Positions 36,985 through 46,996 of a DNA stretch of 64,000 nucleotides are shown here, piece by piece. Numbering within the stretch: the first letter of the stretch is position 1; the number at the start of each line of letters is the position of its first letter. Location: contig NC_019676.1 in NCBI RefSeq assembly GCF_000316625.1, positions 5,846,501 to 5,910,500 on the forward strand, written 5' to 3'. The notes under the pieces are model-generated. The model was not told the DNA's origin and did not search any database. It saw only the letters and a list, made by a program, of their open reading frames with translations. The stretch comes from Nostoc sp. PCC 7107 (GTDB taxonomy: Bacteria; Cyanobacteriota; Cyanobacteriia; Cyanobacteriales; Nostocaceae). A program made the translations under genes and the position numbers.

Positions 36985-37020
36985 TAAAAAACCGTGGCGA
37001 GTAATTTTGCACCACGGTTA
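36985..37020 (-). terminator. Intrinsic terminator after the Bax-inhibitor family gene
   Basis: AACCGTGG (36990-36997) pairs with CCACGGTT (37012-37019), and the minus strand continues into six T. It separates this gene from the RF2-like gene downstream. Confidence 0.8.
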
Positions 37021-37052
37021 AAAATTTTTTAAATTTTTCTATTTATCGTTAG

Positions 37053-37781
37053 TTAGTCACGGCCATTGATGGCAATCAGTAACCGTAAGATAAAGACAAA
37101 CAAGTTGATGTATGTCAGGTACATCGACAAAGCCGCAGGTAGGTATTGGTCATTGCGGTAAGTACGGGGCAAGATGTAAAAATCTACGACGGATACGCCG
37201 ACAAACAGAAACACGCCTAAACCAGAAATGCCGATTTCTAGCCAAGTTGGGGTATAAACACCAAACAAAGCAAAGATAAATTGCGTTGCACAGACAACCA
37301 GCAAGGCTATCATACCGAGACTGATGGTTTTGTTCAACGCCATTCCATCTTGTTCAGACAGATTTGAACCAACTTGACGGGCAACAATAAAGGTGACACC
37401 GCAACCGAGGGCGGCTAAACCAATGCCTTGAATGCCTACACCTTGGGTTCTTAAGGCGACGAATACTAAACCACTGAGAGTATATCCAGATAAAAGGCTG
37501 TAAGTTGCCAATAAAGGTAGGGCAATACCCTTGTTGCCTTTTTCTGCAACATTTTGGGCAACAAAAAAGAGAATCAACTCTAGAATTACCGCACCAATAA
37601 AGGTAGGGAAGAAAATTCCAGGGTTTGTACGGATAACGCCTAAACCGCTGTATGTGCCTAATGCGGTTAAAACCAGACCACCACCGACATAAGGTAGGGC
37701 ATTAGCAATGACATTAGGGCCGATGAGAGCTTGCGTTTTAGCGTCTCGGATGGCTTCACGAAAGTTACTTGTATTGCTCAT
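37053..37781 (-). CDS. Bax inhibitor-1/YccA family membrane protein
   Basis: 242 residues with seven hydrophobic spans (about 30-50, 57-75, 83-103, 110-130, 152-172, 180-200, 220-240). The family includes calcium-leak channels and FtsH-associated YccA; the cyanobacterial role is not established. Family-like features are PLLATYSLLSGYTLSGLVF and VDFYILPRTYRNDQYLPAAL followed by YLTYINLFVFILRLL. The gene is monocistronic, with a terminator just after it. Confidence 0.9.
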   Translation of the reverse strand: MSNTSNFREAIRDAKTQALIGPNVIANALPYVGGGLVLTALGTYSGLGVIRTNPGIFFPTFIGAVILELILFFVAQNVAEKGNKGIALPLLATYSLLSGYTLSGLVFVALRTQGVGIQGIGLAALGCGVTFIVARQVGSNLSEQDGMALNKTISLGMIALLVVCATQFIFALFGVYTPTWLEIGISGLGVFLFVGVSVVDFYILPRTYRNDQYLPAALSMYLTYINLFVFILRLLIAINGRD

Positions 37782-38557
37782 ACTGGAGTTTTTCGCTGGA
37801 AAAAGTGCTTTATATTCCTATTGTTACCAAGATTTTGATTGACCAGCTAGGGTATTTTGTTGGGAAAATCGGCATTGATTGTTGATCAATACATTTTGTC
37901 TGAGATATGCGCCACTATGGTTTTTGCACGGTAGGGGTGAAATACTCAAATTCAGCAATACTAAAAAACCATTTCGAGAAACACCTTCAACCACACAATA
38001 CACCCTTTTATTAAGAGAATATTAGGTGCGGTTTTGCTGTTGCTCAAGCCAAAAAAGTCTTGAGGATATTGGTTTTAGCTTTTGGTCTTAACTTTTGCCA
38101 ATTTATATATGGTTCGGGTTTAGATATTTTATTAATTTTTATAATCAACGATTTATTAAGCAAATATTAAAATTAATCTTCCGCCGTTATTTTTATTTCT
38201 AGAGAGATATTTAATTTAAATCAAAAATTAAGGTTGTGGAGTTTTTCTCTGTTGCTTACCTAGGGCTAAATCTCTGGGTATAAGCCAAGCATTTAACTAC
38301 GAAAATAGCTAGGGTTATTCGCAAAAAATAAACATTAATTAACTAAGCAAGTTTATAGAGAAAACAAAAATCAGCAGCGACAACAGAGTCTGTAAAATCG
38401 TGCGTAAAAACACTGAATGCTGGAGATGACGGCGAATTAAGTTCAGTGGAACGACGATGGTTTAATCAGCGTGGTCTAAGGAAAATAATTACAGCTTTGA
38501 AGAACACATACGCAACTCCGTTTTTTCAGGAAAAGGAGTTAATACAAAGGAATTGAT
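37782..38557. other. Long leader/promoter region before the sigma factor gene
   Basis: 776 bases, A/T rich, no coding ORF that I can support. It lies between divergent genes. The last part includes GGAAAAGGAGTTAATAC, with a good Shine-Dalgarno (AAAAGGAG) before the sigma gene. A long leader on a stress sigma factor is common but no specific element was recognised. Confidence 0.4.
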
Positions 38558-39343
38558 ATGGCAGCAATTGAGTCTTCTATGCGAATTGATGGGATAGAGT
38601 TATTACACTTATACCACCAGAATCCCTCAATTAAACTTCGTAATCAACTTGTACAGTTACATACTGGCTTAGTGCGGAAGATGGCTCATAAATTTAGCCA
38701 TCAATGTAATGAACCTTATGAAGATTTAGAACAAATCGGTTATTTTGGTTTAATTAGGGCCATTGAGCGTTTTGATCCCAGTCAAGGATATGCGTTTAGT
38801 TCCTTTGCTGTGCCATATATTCGTGGTGAGATGCTGCATTTTTTGCGCGATCGCAGTACGCTATTAAAAATTCCTCGTCGTTGGCAAGAACTCTACAACG
38901 AAGGGCAAAAAATTCGCAAAGAATTGGCTTTGGATTTGGGTCGTCCTCCCAAGGATTCAGAAATTGCTAAGGTACTGAAGGTTTCTGTGCAAGAATGGCA
39001 AGAAACAAAGTTAGCTGCCCAAAATCGAATGCCTTTGAGTTTGGATGCTACAGCAGTTCACTATGTTGATTGCCAAATTACTTTAGGTGAAGCACTACCT
39101 TGTCCTCGTTCTGCGGTGATGCAGCAACAAGAAGAAGAACGCCAACAACTCCAAGGGGCAATCAATATGCTAGAAGACAAACCCCGGATGGCAGTAGAAA
39201 TGGTCTTCTTAAAAGAACTTTCACGCAAGGATGCAGCTAAAAACATTGGTACTAGTCCAATGACCGTAACGCGGTATTTGCAAAAGGGCATTAATGATTT
39301 GATCAATTATTTGCAACCACAAATAGTGGCATCAGGGTCTTGA
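38558..39343 (+). CDS. Group 3 RNA polymerase sigma factor (SigF/SigB family)
   Basis: 261 residues with regions 2, 3 and 4 of a sigma-70 family protein of the SigB/SigF/SigG type. Seen: region 2 YEDLEQIGYFGLIRAIERFDPSQGYAFSSFAVPYIRGEMLHFLRD, region 3 IPRRWQELYNEGQKIRKEL and region 4 LSRKDAAKNIGTSPMTVTRYLQKGI (helix-turn-helix). Cyanobacterial members, SigF and the Nostoc paralogue SigJ, control motility, surface components or desiccation responses. I cannot tell which this is. No anti-sigma factor gene is adjacent. Confidence 0.9.
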   Translation: MAAIESSMRIDGIELLHLYHQNPSIKLRNQLVQLHTGLVRKMAHKFSHQCNEPYEDLEQIGYFGLIRAIERFDPSQGYAFSSFAVPYIRGEMLHFLRDRSTLLKIPRRWQELYNEGQKIRKELALDLGRPPKDSEIAKVLKVSVQEWQETKLAAQNRMPLSLDATAVHYVDCQITLGEALPCPRSAVMQQQEEERQQLQGAINMLEDKPRMAVEMVFLKELSRKDAAKNIGTSPMTVTRYLQKGINDLINYLQPQIVASGS

Positions 39344-39593
39344 TGTTCGATACTACAAAATTTTGACAGGAAAACGCCATAACTCAAATCGCTTCTAATA
39401 AATAAACCAAGTTCTGGATTTAAGTACTTAGACAAGATTAATTAAACATTGTTTTCCTGTTAATAGTTCTCTTGCTCAATTAATGAATTTAATCTTGCCC
39501 AACCACTTATTATATTGAATGCTTCATATTGGTAATAATGGGCTTGATACTCAGGGTGCCGTCTTCAAAAAAACTTCACTATTCAAATAAATT

Positions 39594-40172
39594 TTAGGAA
39601 TTTAAGCCTGCACGTTGAAAGATAGCGTTAGGGGTAATTTCTAATTCTGGTAATAAATCATCAGTCATTACTTGATGATGGCGATACGTTATGGGTAAGG
39701 AAGCTGGGGCGAATACAGTGATAGTTCTAGCTTGTGTATCGACCACCCAAACACGCGAAACACCTGCTTTGAGATAATCTGTGGCTTTTTCGGCCATGTC
39801 TCCAAAAGTTTGTCCGGGTGAGATAATTTCAATCACTAATTCGGGTGCAACCGAACAAGCTTCATCTTGCAACCAATCAGCAGCAAGACGGTTGTAAGAA
39901 ATATAAGTCAAATCAGGAACAGGTATCCAATCTTGTTGATTGCGGGTTAATTTGATTGCCCACTCAACTACAACCCGACCTTTTTTCTCTGCCCATAGAG
40001 ACAATATTATAAATAAAGCGCCAGTCGTCGCACCATGAAAAAATTTTGGTGACATTTCATCGTCTTTGTATTTAGGAACAGCTTCACCATCAACAAGTTC
40101 GTATGTAATATCACCTTCGGGAAGTGCTAGAAACTCTTCCACAGTTAAACGTTGATTAGAAGACTGAACCAT
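39594..40172 (-). CDS. Uma2 family (DUF820) protein
   Basis: 192 residues. Seen: TYELVDGEAVPKYKDDEMSPKFFHGATTG, WIPVPDLTYISY, VIEIISPGQTFGDMAEKATDY with the presumed catalytic Glu, and VSRVWVVDTQARTITVF. The putative nuclease fold is clear, the function unknown. It lies between the sigma factor and chlD with a heptamer repeat upstream. Confidence 0.85.
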   Translation of the reverse strand: MVQSSNQRLTVEEFLALPEGDITYELVDGEAVPKYKDDEMSPKFFHGATTGALFIILSLWAEKKGRVVVEWAIKLTRNQQDWIPVPDLTYISYNRLAADWLQDEACSVAPELVIEIISPGQTFGDMAEKATDYLKAGVSRVWVVDTQARTITVFAPASLPITYRHHQVMTDDLLPELEITPNAIFQRAGLNS

Positions 40173-40176
40173 AAAA

Positions 40177-40218
40177 GTATGAAGTGTGAAGTATGAAGTA
40201 TGAAATTTGATGTTTCAT
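40177..40218. repeat. Heptanucleotide tandem repeat (GTATGAA type)
   Basis: GTATGAA, GTGTGAA, GTATGAA, GTATGAA, then ATTTGAT and GTTTCAT. It lies just upstream of the Uma2 gene, in its leader, and shares units with 29871-29981. Confidence 0.75.
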
Positions 40219-40253
40219 CCTCCTGTATTTATGCTTTCTGAAGCAATGACTAA

Positions 40254-42293
40254 CTACCGTGATTTTAGATCAGCGATCGCACCTCTGGTCATGGCAGCAA
40301 TGGCTTTATCTGTGGCTTTCGGCAAATGATAATATTTACCGCCGGCTGTTTGGGCTAATTCTTTGGCAAATCCTGTAGAAACAAATTTACTTTCCGTATC
40401 AATTACTAATAGCTGCATTCCTAAAGCCCGAAATCTGCCAGCAATTTCTAATAATTCACCTTTAATATCCGGCTTTTCTCCTGGTTCTTGAGGTTCACCT
40501 AAAGAACGCGCTAGGGGAATATTCCCCCTTCCATCAGTAATTGCAACAACTACAACTTGCCCAATATCACCACTCATCCGAGCATTTAAACCGACGCGCA
40601 CAGCTTGAGTTAAACCATGTGCTAAGGGCGAACCACCGCCACAAGGTAATCTTTCTAAACGGTTTTTGGCTAAAGCAATAGAACGAGTTGGGGGTAATAA
40701 AACTTCCGCTTGTTCTCCCCGGAAGGGAATCAAAGCTACTTGGTCGCGGTTTTGATAAGCTTCTGTCAACAGTTGCATGACTGCGCCTTTCGCTGACTGC
40801 ATCCGGTTAAGTGCCATTGAACCAGAGGCATCTACTACAAATACTACCAACGCCCCGGCTTTACGTACCAAGCGTTTGGAGCGAATATCACCTTGTTCAA
40901 CAATTACCTTTTTGTTTGGCTGTCTTTCACGCCGGGCTTTTTGGTAGGGTGCGGCGGCTCTCAGAGTCGCATCTACGGCAATGCGCCGGACTTTCCCCTT
41001 GGGTAACATCGGCTTGACGTAACGTCCCCGGTCTTCGGAGAAGATGATGCTGCGACTACCAGATTTGCCTTGACGTTGGGACATTTGAGCAAAGTACAGC
41101 ACGCTTTCATCGAGAATTACACCTTCCGGGTCAAAGATAAATTCTTCCGGGATACTGGGTGGTTCTTGGTTTTCTGGTTCTTCTGGTTGGTCTTCTTCTT
41201 TGTCGTTTTCCTCTTCTTCCTGTTGTTCTTGTTCCGATTCGTCTTGACTTTGTGGTGGTGGGGGCGGAGGTGGTGGTGGTTGGTCGGGGGGTGGGGTTTG
41301 AACTACAGTTGCCCGTGGTACAATTACCAGTTCGACAGCCCGACGTAAATCTTCGGCGTTGACGGTGGTGCGTCCTTCTAAGGCAGCGGCGGCTTTGGCG
41401 ACACGCACAGCAAATAACTCGGCGCGATGACCTTGGACAACACCGCGAATTGCTTCATTTACCAAGTAAGCAATTTGGTCGTGGGTGATGGTGACTTCCT
41501 TTAACCATTCCCGCGCCAAGAGAATTTGAGTTTTGAGTCCGTCGAGGTCTTCGTTGTACTGCTGAAGAAATTCTTGGGGAGATTTGGAAAAAGCGATCGC
41601 AGCTTCTACTGCTTCTACTCGTTGATCTAGACCGAGTACACCATCAGCAGACAGGGCGATCGCAATTCTATCTAGTAAATGTTCTCTCAGTGCGCCTTCT
41701 TCGGGGTTGTACGTAGCAATAAATAACGCTCTGCAAGGGTGCTGAAAACTAATCCCTTCGCGCTCAATTTGGTTGCGACCTTCGGATAATACTGTTAAAA
41801 GTTGATTGGAGATTTGCTCATCTAATAAATTGATTTCATCTACGTACAGTACACCCCGGTGAGCAGAGGCGAGTAACCCCGGCTGAAAAATTGTATCTCC
41901 TTGCTTAACCGACTGTTCCACATCCACAGAACCTAAAAGTCGGTCTTCTGTCACACCAAGGGGAATCTGCACAAAAGGCGCGGGGATGATTTGTGTCGGG
42001 ACATCCTGAATATCTTTTTCGGCGTACTCTGCCAATAATAGGTTATCCCATTCATCGGGGCGGGTGGGATCGCAGTTGCTAATGGAACCTGGAACAACTT
42101 CAATTGGGGGGATGAGGGCGTGGATAGCACGCGCCATAACAGATTTTGCCGTACCGCGACGACCTGCGATCGCCACTCCCCCCAAACCAGGATCGACCGC
42201 TGCTAACAGCAAGGCTAATTTTATCGCTTCTTGACCGACTACGGCAGTCAAGGGAAAGGAGGCGACGCTGGGAGTGATAGTAGGCGCAGGCAT
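40254..42293 (-). CDS. chlD: Magnesium chelatase subunit D
   Basis: 679 residues. ChlD with ChlI and ChlH inserts Mg into protoporphyrin IX, the first committed step to chlorophyll. Domains: AAA+ part ([19 protein letters not shown] Walker A-like, [12 protein letters not shown] Walker B-like), an acidic/proline linker (about residues 330-385, a run of nine Pro and many Glu) and a C-terminal von Willebrand A integrin-I domain with the [15 protein letters not shown] and TDGRGN. Length and order are normal for ChlD. Confidence 0.96.
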   Translation of the reverse strand: MPAPTITPSVASFPLTAVVGQEAIKLALLLAAVDPGLGGVAIAGRRGTAKSVMARAIHALIPPIEVVPGSISNCDPTRPDEWDNLLLAEYAEKDIQDVPTQIIPAPFVQIPLGVTEDRLLGSVDVEQSVKQGDTIFQPGLLASAHRGVLYVDEINLLDEQISNQLLTVLSEGRNQIEREGISFQHPCRALFIATYNPEEGALREHLLDRIAIALSADGVLGLDQRVEAVEAAIAFSKSPQEFLQQYNEDLDGLKTQILLAREWLKEVTITHDQIAYLVNEAIRGVVQGHRAELFAVRVAKAAAALEGRTTVNAEDLRRAVELVIVPRATVVQTPPPDQPPPPPPPPPQSQDESEQEQQEEEENDKEEDQPEEPENQEPPSIPEEFIFDPEGVILDESVLYFAQMSQRQGKSGSRSIIFSEDRGRYVKPMLPKGKVRRIAVDATLRAAAPYQKARRERQPNKKVIVEQGDIRSKRLVRKAGALVVFVVDASGSMALNRMQSAKGAVMQLLTEAYQNRDQVALIPFRGEQAEVLLPPTRSIALAKNRLERLPCGGGSPLAHGLTQAVRVGLNARMSGDIGQVVVVAITDGRGNIPLARSLGEPQEPGEKPDIKGELLEIAGRFRALGMQLLVIDTESKFVSTGFAKELAQTAGGKYYHLPKATDKAIAAMTRGAIADLKSR

Positions 42294-42315
42294 TGTTTAC
42301 AAAAATGATGATGAA

Positions 42316-42364
42316 GGCAGTAGGCAGGAGGCAGTAGGCAGGAGGCAGGAGGTAGGAGGTAAGA
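42316..42364. repeat. Seven-unit heptanucleotide tandem repeat
   Basis: GGCAGTA, GGCAGGA, GGCAGTA, GGCAGGA, GGCAGGA, GGTAGGA, GGTAAGA in perfect 7-base phase. It lies in the chlD upstream region, about 23 bases before its start codon. A related reverse array is at 49466-49491. Confidence 0.85.
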
Positions 42365-42443
42365 TTTTTTAATATTATTTCTGCTCTGCTTGACTGGTCT
42401 CGGTTTTTAGCATATCAATTTCTGGCACTATCTTGCCTACTTG

Positions 42444-43142
42444 CTAATCTAAACTAAATGGAGTGAATTCTATTTGTCCGAATAGCATATTTTTGTCTAC
42501 TGCTGACAAAATTTTATGATTAGAGCGTTGGCGCAGCCCGCCGTAGGCATCGCTATTTAAACAAAGACAAACTAATTGCGCCACATCGGCACGATGGATA
42601 CTGCCAACAATACGTGTGTCTTCGGTTAAAATACCATTGCCTGTGGCTGGTTCTGTTTTCAGTCCACCTGGACGAATAATAGTATAGGTGAGTCCACTGG
42701 CAATTAAATATTGTTCGGCTTTGTCTTTTTCGACTAAAACTGATTGCAGTGCAGCTAACGCTTGGGGAGATAATGCACCAATACTATTACCAGTACCAAT
42801 GGAAGTCACTAGAACAAATTTTTGGACTCTGGCTTTGATTGCAGCATCGATGAGATTTTTATTAGCCAGGTAATCTGGTTTTTCTGCGTCTGTGGGTAAA
42901 CCGCCGATAGTACTAATTACAGTATGGATGGGTTCATTGGTAATCATAGCTGCTTCTACATCATTAATATGCAACGCATCACCCAAAACTGTCTTCACAC
43001 CCATTGCTTGTAATTCAGCCGCAGCAGATTCATTTCTCAAAAGTGCTTTGACTTGGTGTTGTTGTGCTGTTAAACAGTTGGCAATTTCTCTACCAACACC
43101 ACGACTTGCCCCAGCCAGAAAAATGTATGATTCACTTGTCAT
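42444..43142 (-). CDS. NAD(P)-binding SDR/NmrA-type protein
   Basis: 232 residues. Rossmann start FLAGASRGVGREIANCL, then TVISTIGGLPTDAEKPDYLANKNLIDAAIKARVQKFVLVTSIG and YTIIRPGGLKTEPATG, as in atypical SDRs that bind NADP. The substrate is unknown. Near the C-terminus the peptide SDAYGGLRQRSN is encoded by a dispersed GCGTTGGCGCAGCCCGCCG repeat copy, so this part has been replaced or lengthened by repeat DNA in frame. Confidence 0.82.
   Translation of the reverse strand: MTSESYIFLAGASRGVGREIANCLTAQQHQVKALLRNESAAAELQAMGVKTVLGDALHINDVEAAMITNEPIHTVISTIGGLPTDAEKPDYLANKNLIDAAIKARVQKFVLVTSIGTGNSIGALSPQALAALQSVLVEKDKAEQYLIASGLTYTIIRPGGLKTEPATGNGILTEDTRIVGSIHRADVAQLVCLCLNSDAYGGLRQRSNHKILSAVDKNMLFGQIEFTPFSLD
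42518..42556. repeat. Dispersed palindrome-like repeat inside the SDR gene
   Basis: GAGCGTTGGCGCAGCCCGC then CGTAGGCATCGC. This motif type is shared with the copies at about 3385-3425, 43941-43966 (diverged) and 45830-45850 (inverted). Confidence 0.65.
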
Positions 43143-43963
43143 GATTAATTGCTGAACTAGTAATTACTTTCGCTTCAGGGATTTTATCAGAGGATGAACA
43201 TTTTTTAATAAGCATTGGGTGATCAAGAAATATACAGGACTTACGCAAAAATAACGTAAGCCGGGACAATTGCTATATGGCGTGCTGATGATAAGAAATC
43301 AAAGGCGGCTTATTTACAAACACAGCAATTAGAACTATTAGAGCAAAGAATAGCTAATTTAGAAACAATAGTAAGCCATGAAGAATTTGATTTACAGAAA
43401 AAAATTTAAACAGCTAGAATCAAGCGATCGCAATCATCATTCTATTTTATAAATATCTATTGCATCACGCATTTTTGCGTTTTTTTAGTACACACAATTA
43501 GGGAGAATATTTCTACAACTTTGAGAGCATAATTTCGATAATTTAGCAAAAAAATTTATTGTCAGCCTGATTTTGAGTACCCATGCTAATAACTTGCAAG
43601 TTCTGTTTAAATCATACTCGTCTTGATCAAGATTACTGTTTCCTAGAAACAGTATCTTATTCTCTAGTTTCGATAGAATTATTTGACATCATTTAATTCT
43701 ATCTAACTCATACCAAGTGCTGATTTGAGATTGTCGGAGAAAAGTCTTAACTAGAAGTTTCTCTAGAAAATCCCCAAGCAGCTTGCTGATCCCAGATTGG
43801 TATCAATTAGATCATTGTGACTAGACTTGAGTGATGTTCTCACACTGAATTTTACAGATACATATCCATAAATGTGTTCTGTTAGACTGCGAAGATTACC
43901 GAATTTTTATTTTACTAGAAGTTATAAACTTGAGTCATTGCGTTGGTATAGCTTACCGTAGGT
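43143..43963. other. Gene-poor stretch with a gene remnant
   Basis: 821 bases. It holds the pseudogene at 43261-43451, a stretch near 43600-43780 without ORFs, and a diverged repeat copy at 43941-43966 directly before the WD40 gene. Confidence 0.4.
43261..43451 (+). pseudogene. Coiled-coil gene remnant, frameshifted
   Basis: An open frame without a start codon reads AIWRADDKKSKAAYLQTQQ then LELLEQRIANLETIVSHEEF, strongly coiled-coil in character. It then stops at TAA in an A-run (43398-43404). One base less in that run restores KFKQLESSDRNHHSIL before a stop at 43451. It is the C-terminus of a lost gene; the family is not recognised. Confidence 0.6.
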
Positions 43964-45766
43964 ATGCAACATTGTGCCGTTGGAATGCAAATGGATTGGA
44001 TTAGCTTACTCAAAGCCCAGCAAGCTGATTTCCTTCAACGTGTGAAAAAACCTAAAACTTACGACTTGTCTTTATTAGATAGTCAAGTTAAAGGTTGTCA
44101 CAGCGAAATTATGGCATTTTGGGGTGATTCATTGGCAAAAATTCAAGAATTTTCGCGCCAACAAAGCGAAATTCTTGCCAAGAATCCGCCGCCTATCCCG
44201 CCAGAATATCCCGAACCGCCTGATTGGGTGATTCCTTACCCCAAACACTTTCAACAACAAGCAGAAGATTATATTTTGCGAGAGCAAATTGTTGAACAAG
44301 TGATGGCGGAACGGTTAGGTAAATTAGTGAAAAAGTTGCCTCAAGACACTATCCAAAATATGGTGTTAGACGATGAAGGTAATTTACGTGGTGAAAGTAA
44401 ATTTACATACTTCTTGGCTGATAATCCCAAACAGAGTGTTTTAGTTTATGCCGCCGATGGAGAAAGTTTTAACGGTATCAAGAAAGATAAAATTAGGTGG
44501 TCAGTTACGCAAGATGATTTACTCAACCACCAAGTATTAATTTTCTTGTGTCTGTTTTATCCATCTACTGGCAAATTAGGCTATGAGAAGCACGCTGTAA
44601 TTGCTGGTTTTTTGCCGAGTTATCAACTGGAATTTACAGAAACTAAATCTTATGTTACTCCTAGTAACTTGTTATATGCAGGGGGATTAAGTTGGTATTT
44701 AGAGTCATTAACAGCAAAGAAGACTACTAAAAAAGATATATTGCCGACAGTTGAAGAGCAAGCGATCGCCGAAAACATTCAAATTGTTTCATCAGATCAT
44801 CCCCAAAAGGAAATCATTGGTGATTGGGAATGTTGGCAAACATTAAAAGGTCATACAAAAGGTATTCATTGCCTTGATTTTACTTCTCGCTGTCACAATG
44901 GCAATGTTATGCCAATTTTAGCTAGTGGGAGTCGCGGCGAAACAAGATTATGGGATTTAAGCAAAGGTGAATTAATTGATACATTATCTGAATCTCCTTG
45001 GATAGCATCAAGGTTAGTCGATGATGTGAATTCTATATCTTTCAGTCCCGATGGTCATACATTAGTCAGTGTTGGCGCAGACTCCACAGTAAAAATTTGG
45101 CATGTTGGCGCACCAGAATTAATCGATATTCTGCACAAACATAATGGCGTGGTACGCTGTACCGCCTTTACCCCCGATGGGCGAATGGTAGCGACTGGTG
45201 GAGATGATCGAAAAGTACTGTTTTGGGATTTAATGTATCGTCAGGTAGCGATCGCTCTATCTTTAGATGATACAGCTGCTCACTCTCTTGCTTTGAGTCC
45301 AGACGGCAAAACCCTGGTAACTGGTAGTTACCGCAAAATCAAAGTCTGGAAAACAGCCCAACTTTCAGAATGTAACGCCCTGCAAGAAATCGAACCACTG
45401 CATAGTTTAACCGGACATTCTCACATTGTGCGTTCTTTAACCATCAGTGCGGATGGCGAGTGGCTAATTAGTGGTAGTTGGGATCAGACAATCAAAATCT
45501 GGCATTTAGAGACAGGGAGATTAATTCGTACCCTTAAAGGACATACTGATCGAGTATATGCGATCGCCCTCAGTCCAGACGAGCAAATCATCGCCAGCGG
45601 GAGTGCAGATAAAACCATTAAACTATGGCATTTCAACACAGGAGAATTACTTGGCACATTTACCGGACATAGCAATATAGTTACAGCCTTAGCCTTCACA
45701 ACTTCCGGTGATATGTTAGTCAGCGCCAGCTTAGATAAAACCATTAAAATCTGGCAGCGTAGTTAA
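43964..45766 (+). CDS. WD40-repeat protein with cyanobacterial N-terminal domain
   Basis: Up to 600 residues. The N-terminal 270 residues form an unnamed domain (KHFQQQAEDYILREQIVEQVMAERLG; SYVTPSNLLYAGGLSWYLESL) seen before WD40 repeats in cyanobacteria. About seven WD40 repeats follow (from about residue 285), for example GHSHIVRSLTISADGEWLISG with WDQTIKIWHLETG, likely one beta-propeller for protein contacts. The first ATG lies inside a diverged dispersed repeat, so the true start may be Met8 (43985) or Met10 (43991). No enzymatic domain is seen. Confidence 0.85.
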   Translation: MQHCAVGMQMDWISLLKAQQADFLQRVKKPKTYDLSLLDSQVKGCHSEIMAFWGDSLAKIQEFSRQQSEILAKNPPPIPPEYPEPPDWVIPYPKHFQQQAEDYILREQIVEQVMAERLGKLVKKLPQDTIQNMVLDDEGNLRGESKFTYFLADNPKQSVLVYAADGESFNGIKKDKIRWSVTQDDLLNHQVLIFLCLFYPSTGKLGYEKHAVIAGFLPSYQLEFTETKSYVTPSNLLYAGGLSWYLESLTAKKTTKKDILPTVEEQAIAENIQIVSSDHPQKEIIGDWECWQTLKGHTKGIHCLDFTSRCHNGNVMPILASGSRGETRLWDLSKGELIDTLSESPWIASRLVDDVNSISFSPDGHTLVSVGADSTVKIWHVGAPELIDILHKHNGVVRCTAFTPDGRMVATGGDDRKVLFWDLMYRQVAIALSLDDTAAHSLALSPDGKTLVTGSYRKIKVWKTAQLSECNALQEIEPLHSLTGHSHIVRSLTISADGEWLISGSWDQTIKIWHLETGRLIRTLKGHTDRVYAIALSPDEQIIASGSADKTIKLWHFNTGELLGTFTGHSNIVTALAFTTSGDMLVSASLDKTIKIWQRS

Positions 45767-46428
45767 TAATTACAATGGATTTTATCGCTATCACGCCAGC
45801 TAATGTACTAGCTTCCTATTCCCTACAGGTAAGGGCGAAGCCTACGCCCTTACTGATATTTTTTCAAAAATCAAATCATACTCCTATATGCTTGAATTTA
45901 ATATTTAGCCACAGGCTGGTGGATGGTTTATTTTCCCTGAAAATGTTGGTTACGAGATATATCAACCACTTGACTATCCATCAAAAATAATTGAGGGGCG
46001 AGATGTTTGCTATCTTGAAGTTTGTGGCTGTGAAATATCATTTTCCTATGAAATGCACGGCATTCATGTTGTTTTTGAATCAGGTATTCTAACAGAAGAA
46101 AAAGCTTTTGCGATCGTGACATCAATTAGTCATAGTTTAGCAAACATCACAGGACAGCCAACTGTTGTTTATGAAAGCTAAGTACAAGCCAATTGTTAGT
46201 AAAACCAATTTAGGTTGGGTGAAACGAAGTGTAACCCAACAATGCCACGAAATGTCAACGTCATAATTTTGGATAATTTACTTATATTAAGATTAAATAC
46301 ATAATTAAATTATGTAGAGATCGCAGCTTTCAATCTAATCTTTTTAAATGTTGGTTTATACTCTCAATTCACCTAACTTACTAGCTTTTTAGATTTCTCG
46401 TATTAGGCTAATACAACACAATATTCCT
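45767..46428. other. Stretch with repeats and a truncated gene
   Basis: 662 bases. Contains an inverted dispersed repeat near 45825-45855 (GGGCGAAGCCTACGCCC), the truncated gene 45909-46181 and a GTTGGGTGAAACGAAGTGT repeat piece near 46213-46245. Confidence 0.4.
45909..46181 (+). pseudogene. C-terminal fragment of an unknown gene
   Basis: A frame open for 90 codons with no start codon near its beginning (it follows directly after TAG): WFIFPENVGYEIYQPLDYP, ... DVCYLEVCGCEISFSYEMHG, ... LTEEKAFAIVTSISHSLAN. The composition looks coding. The first Met is about halfway. The 5' part seems lost; the family is not recognised. Confidence 0.5.
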
Positions 46429-46884
46429 TTAACCTGAGAGCTTTTCATATTCACTAAAACTCAGCAAATTTGTTTCCAAATCATAGAAGAACTGTAATCT
46501 ACATCCACCAACTTTGCCCGTAGCATCCTGATACTGATGTAACCATTGCTTCATTTTTGTTAATCCTGTTTCTATCAACTGGATTTTTACCAAACTCACA
46601 CAAGTTCGCGGTACTGGATAAACAGTAATTGACCATTTTGGTTCATACCAACCATACTCTATTGCTTTATTAGAACTGGTCAAGCTAACTAAGGAATATG
46701 AATAGTTAATACTCAAAATTTTCGCAGGATTTTTAATCTTAGCTGGTTCTTGGCAGTAATCAGAAAAAGCAACGCTAAGGTGGTCGAATTGAGGTGTATC
46801 TGATAGTGCTTCTGATAATATTTTTGCACTAATAGGATAAGACATTAAACGTGAAAGTTTACTTTTATATTTTGTAGGAATCAT
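46429..46884 (-). CDS. Hypothetical protein
   Basis: 151 residues, no signal or membrane segment. The central part (EYGWYEPKWSITVYPVPRTCVSLVKIQLIE) and C-terminal KQWLHQYQDATGKVGGCRLQFFYDLETN look like a mixed alpha/beta soluble protein. I do not recognise the family. It lies among repeats and gene fragments, so it may belong to a variable segment; its neighbours give no functional clue. Confidence 0.6.
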   Translation of the reverse strand: MIPTKYKSKLSRLMSYPISAKILSEALSDTPQFDHLSVAFSDYCQEPAKIKNPAKILSINYSYSLVSLTSSNKAIEYGWYEPKWSITVYPVPRTCVSLVKIQLIETGLTKMKQWLHQYQDATGKVGGCRLQFFYDLETNLLSFSEYEKLSG

Positions 46885-46928
46885 TGACCTGATTTCCGAC
46901 TCAGATTAAATATCTGGCTAAAAACTCT

Positions 46929-46990
46929 GTAGTGTAACCCAACAATGGCAAGCTTATCAAAGTTGAGTTGTGCGATCGCTGCCAACCGTA
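46929..46990. repeat. Partial copy of the 47.3 kb MITE-like repeat
   Basis: GTGTAACCCAACAATGGCAA, then GCTTATCAAAGTTGAGTTGT, then GCGATCGC match the inner part of the repeat at 47320-47400 in the same direction, without its left terminal arm. Confidence 0.75.
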
Positions 46991-46996
46991 CCAAAA

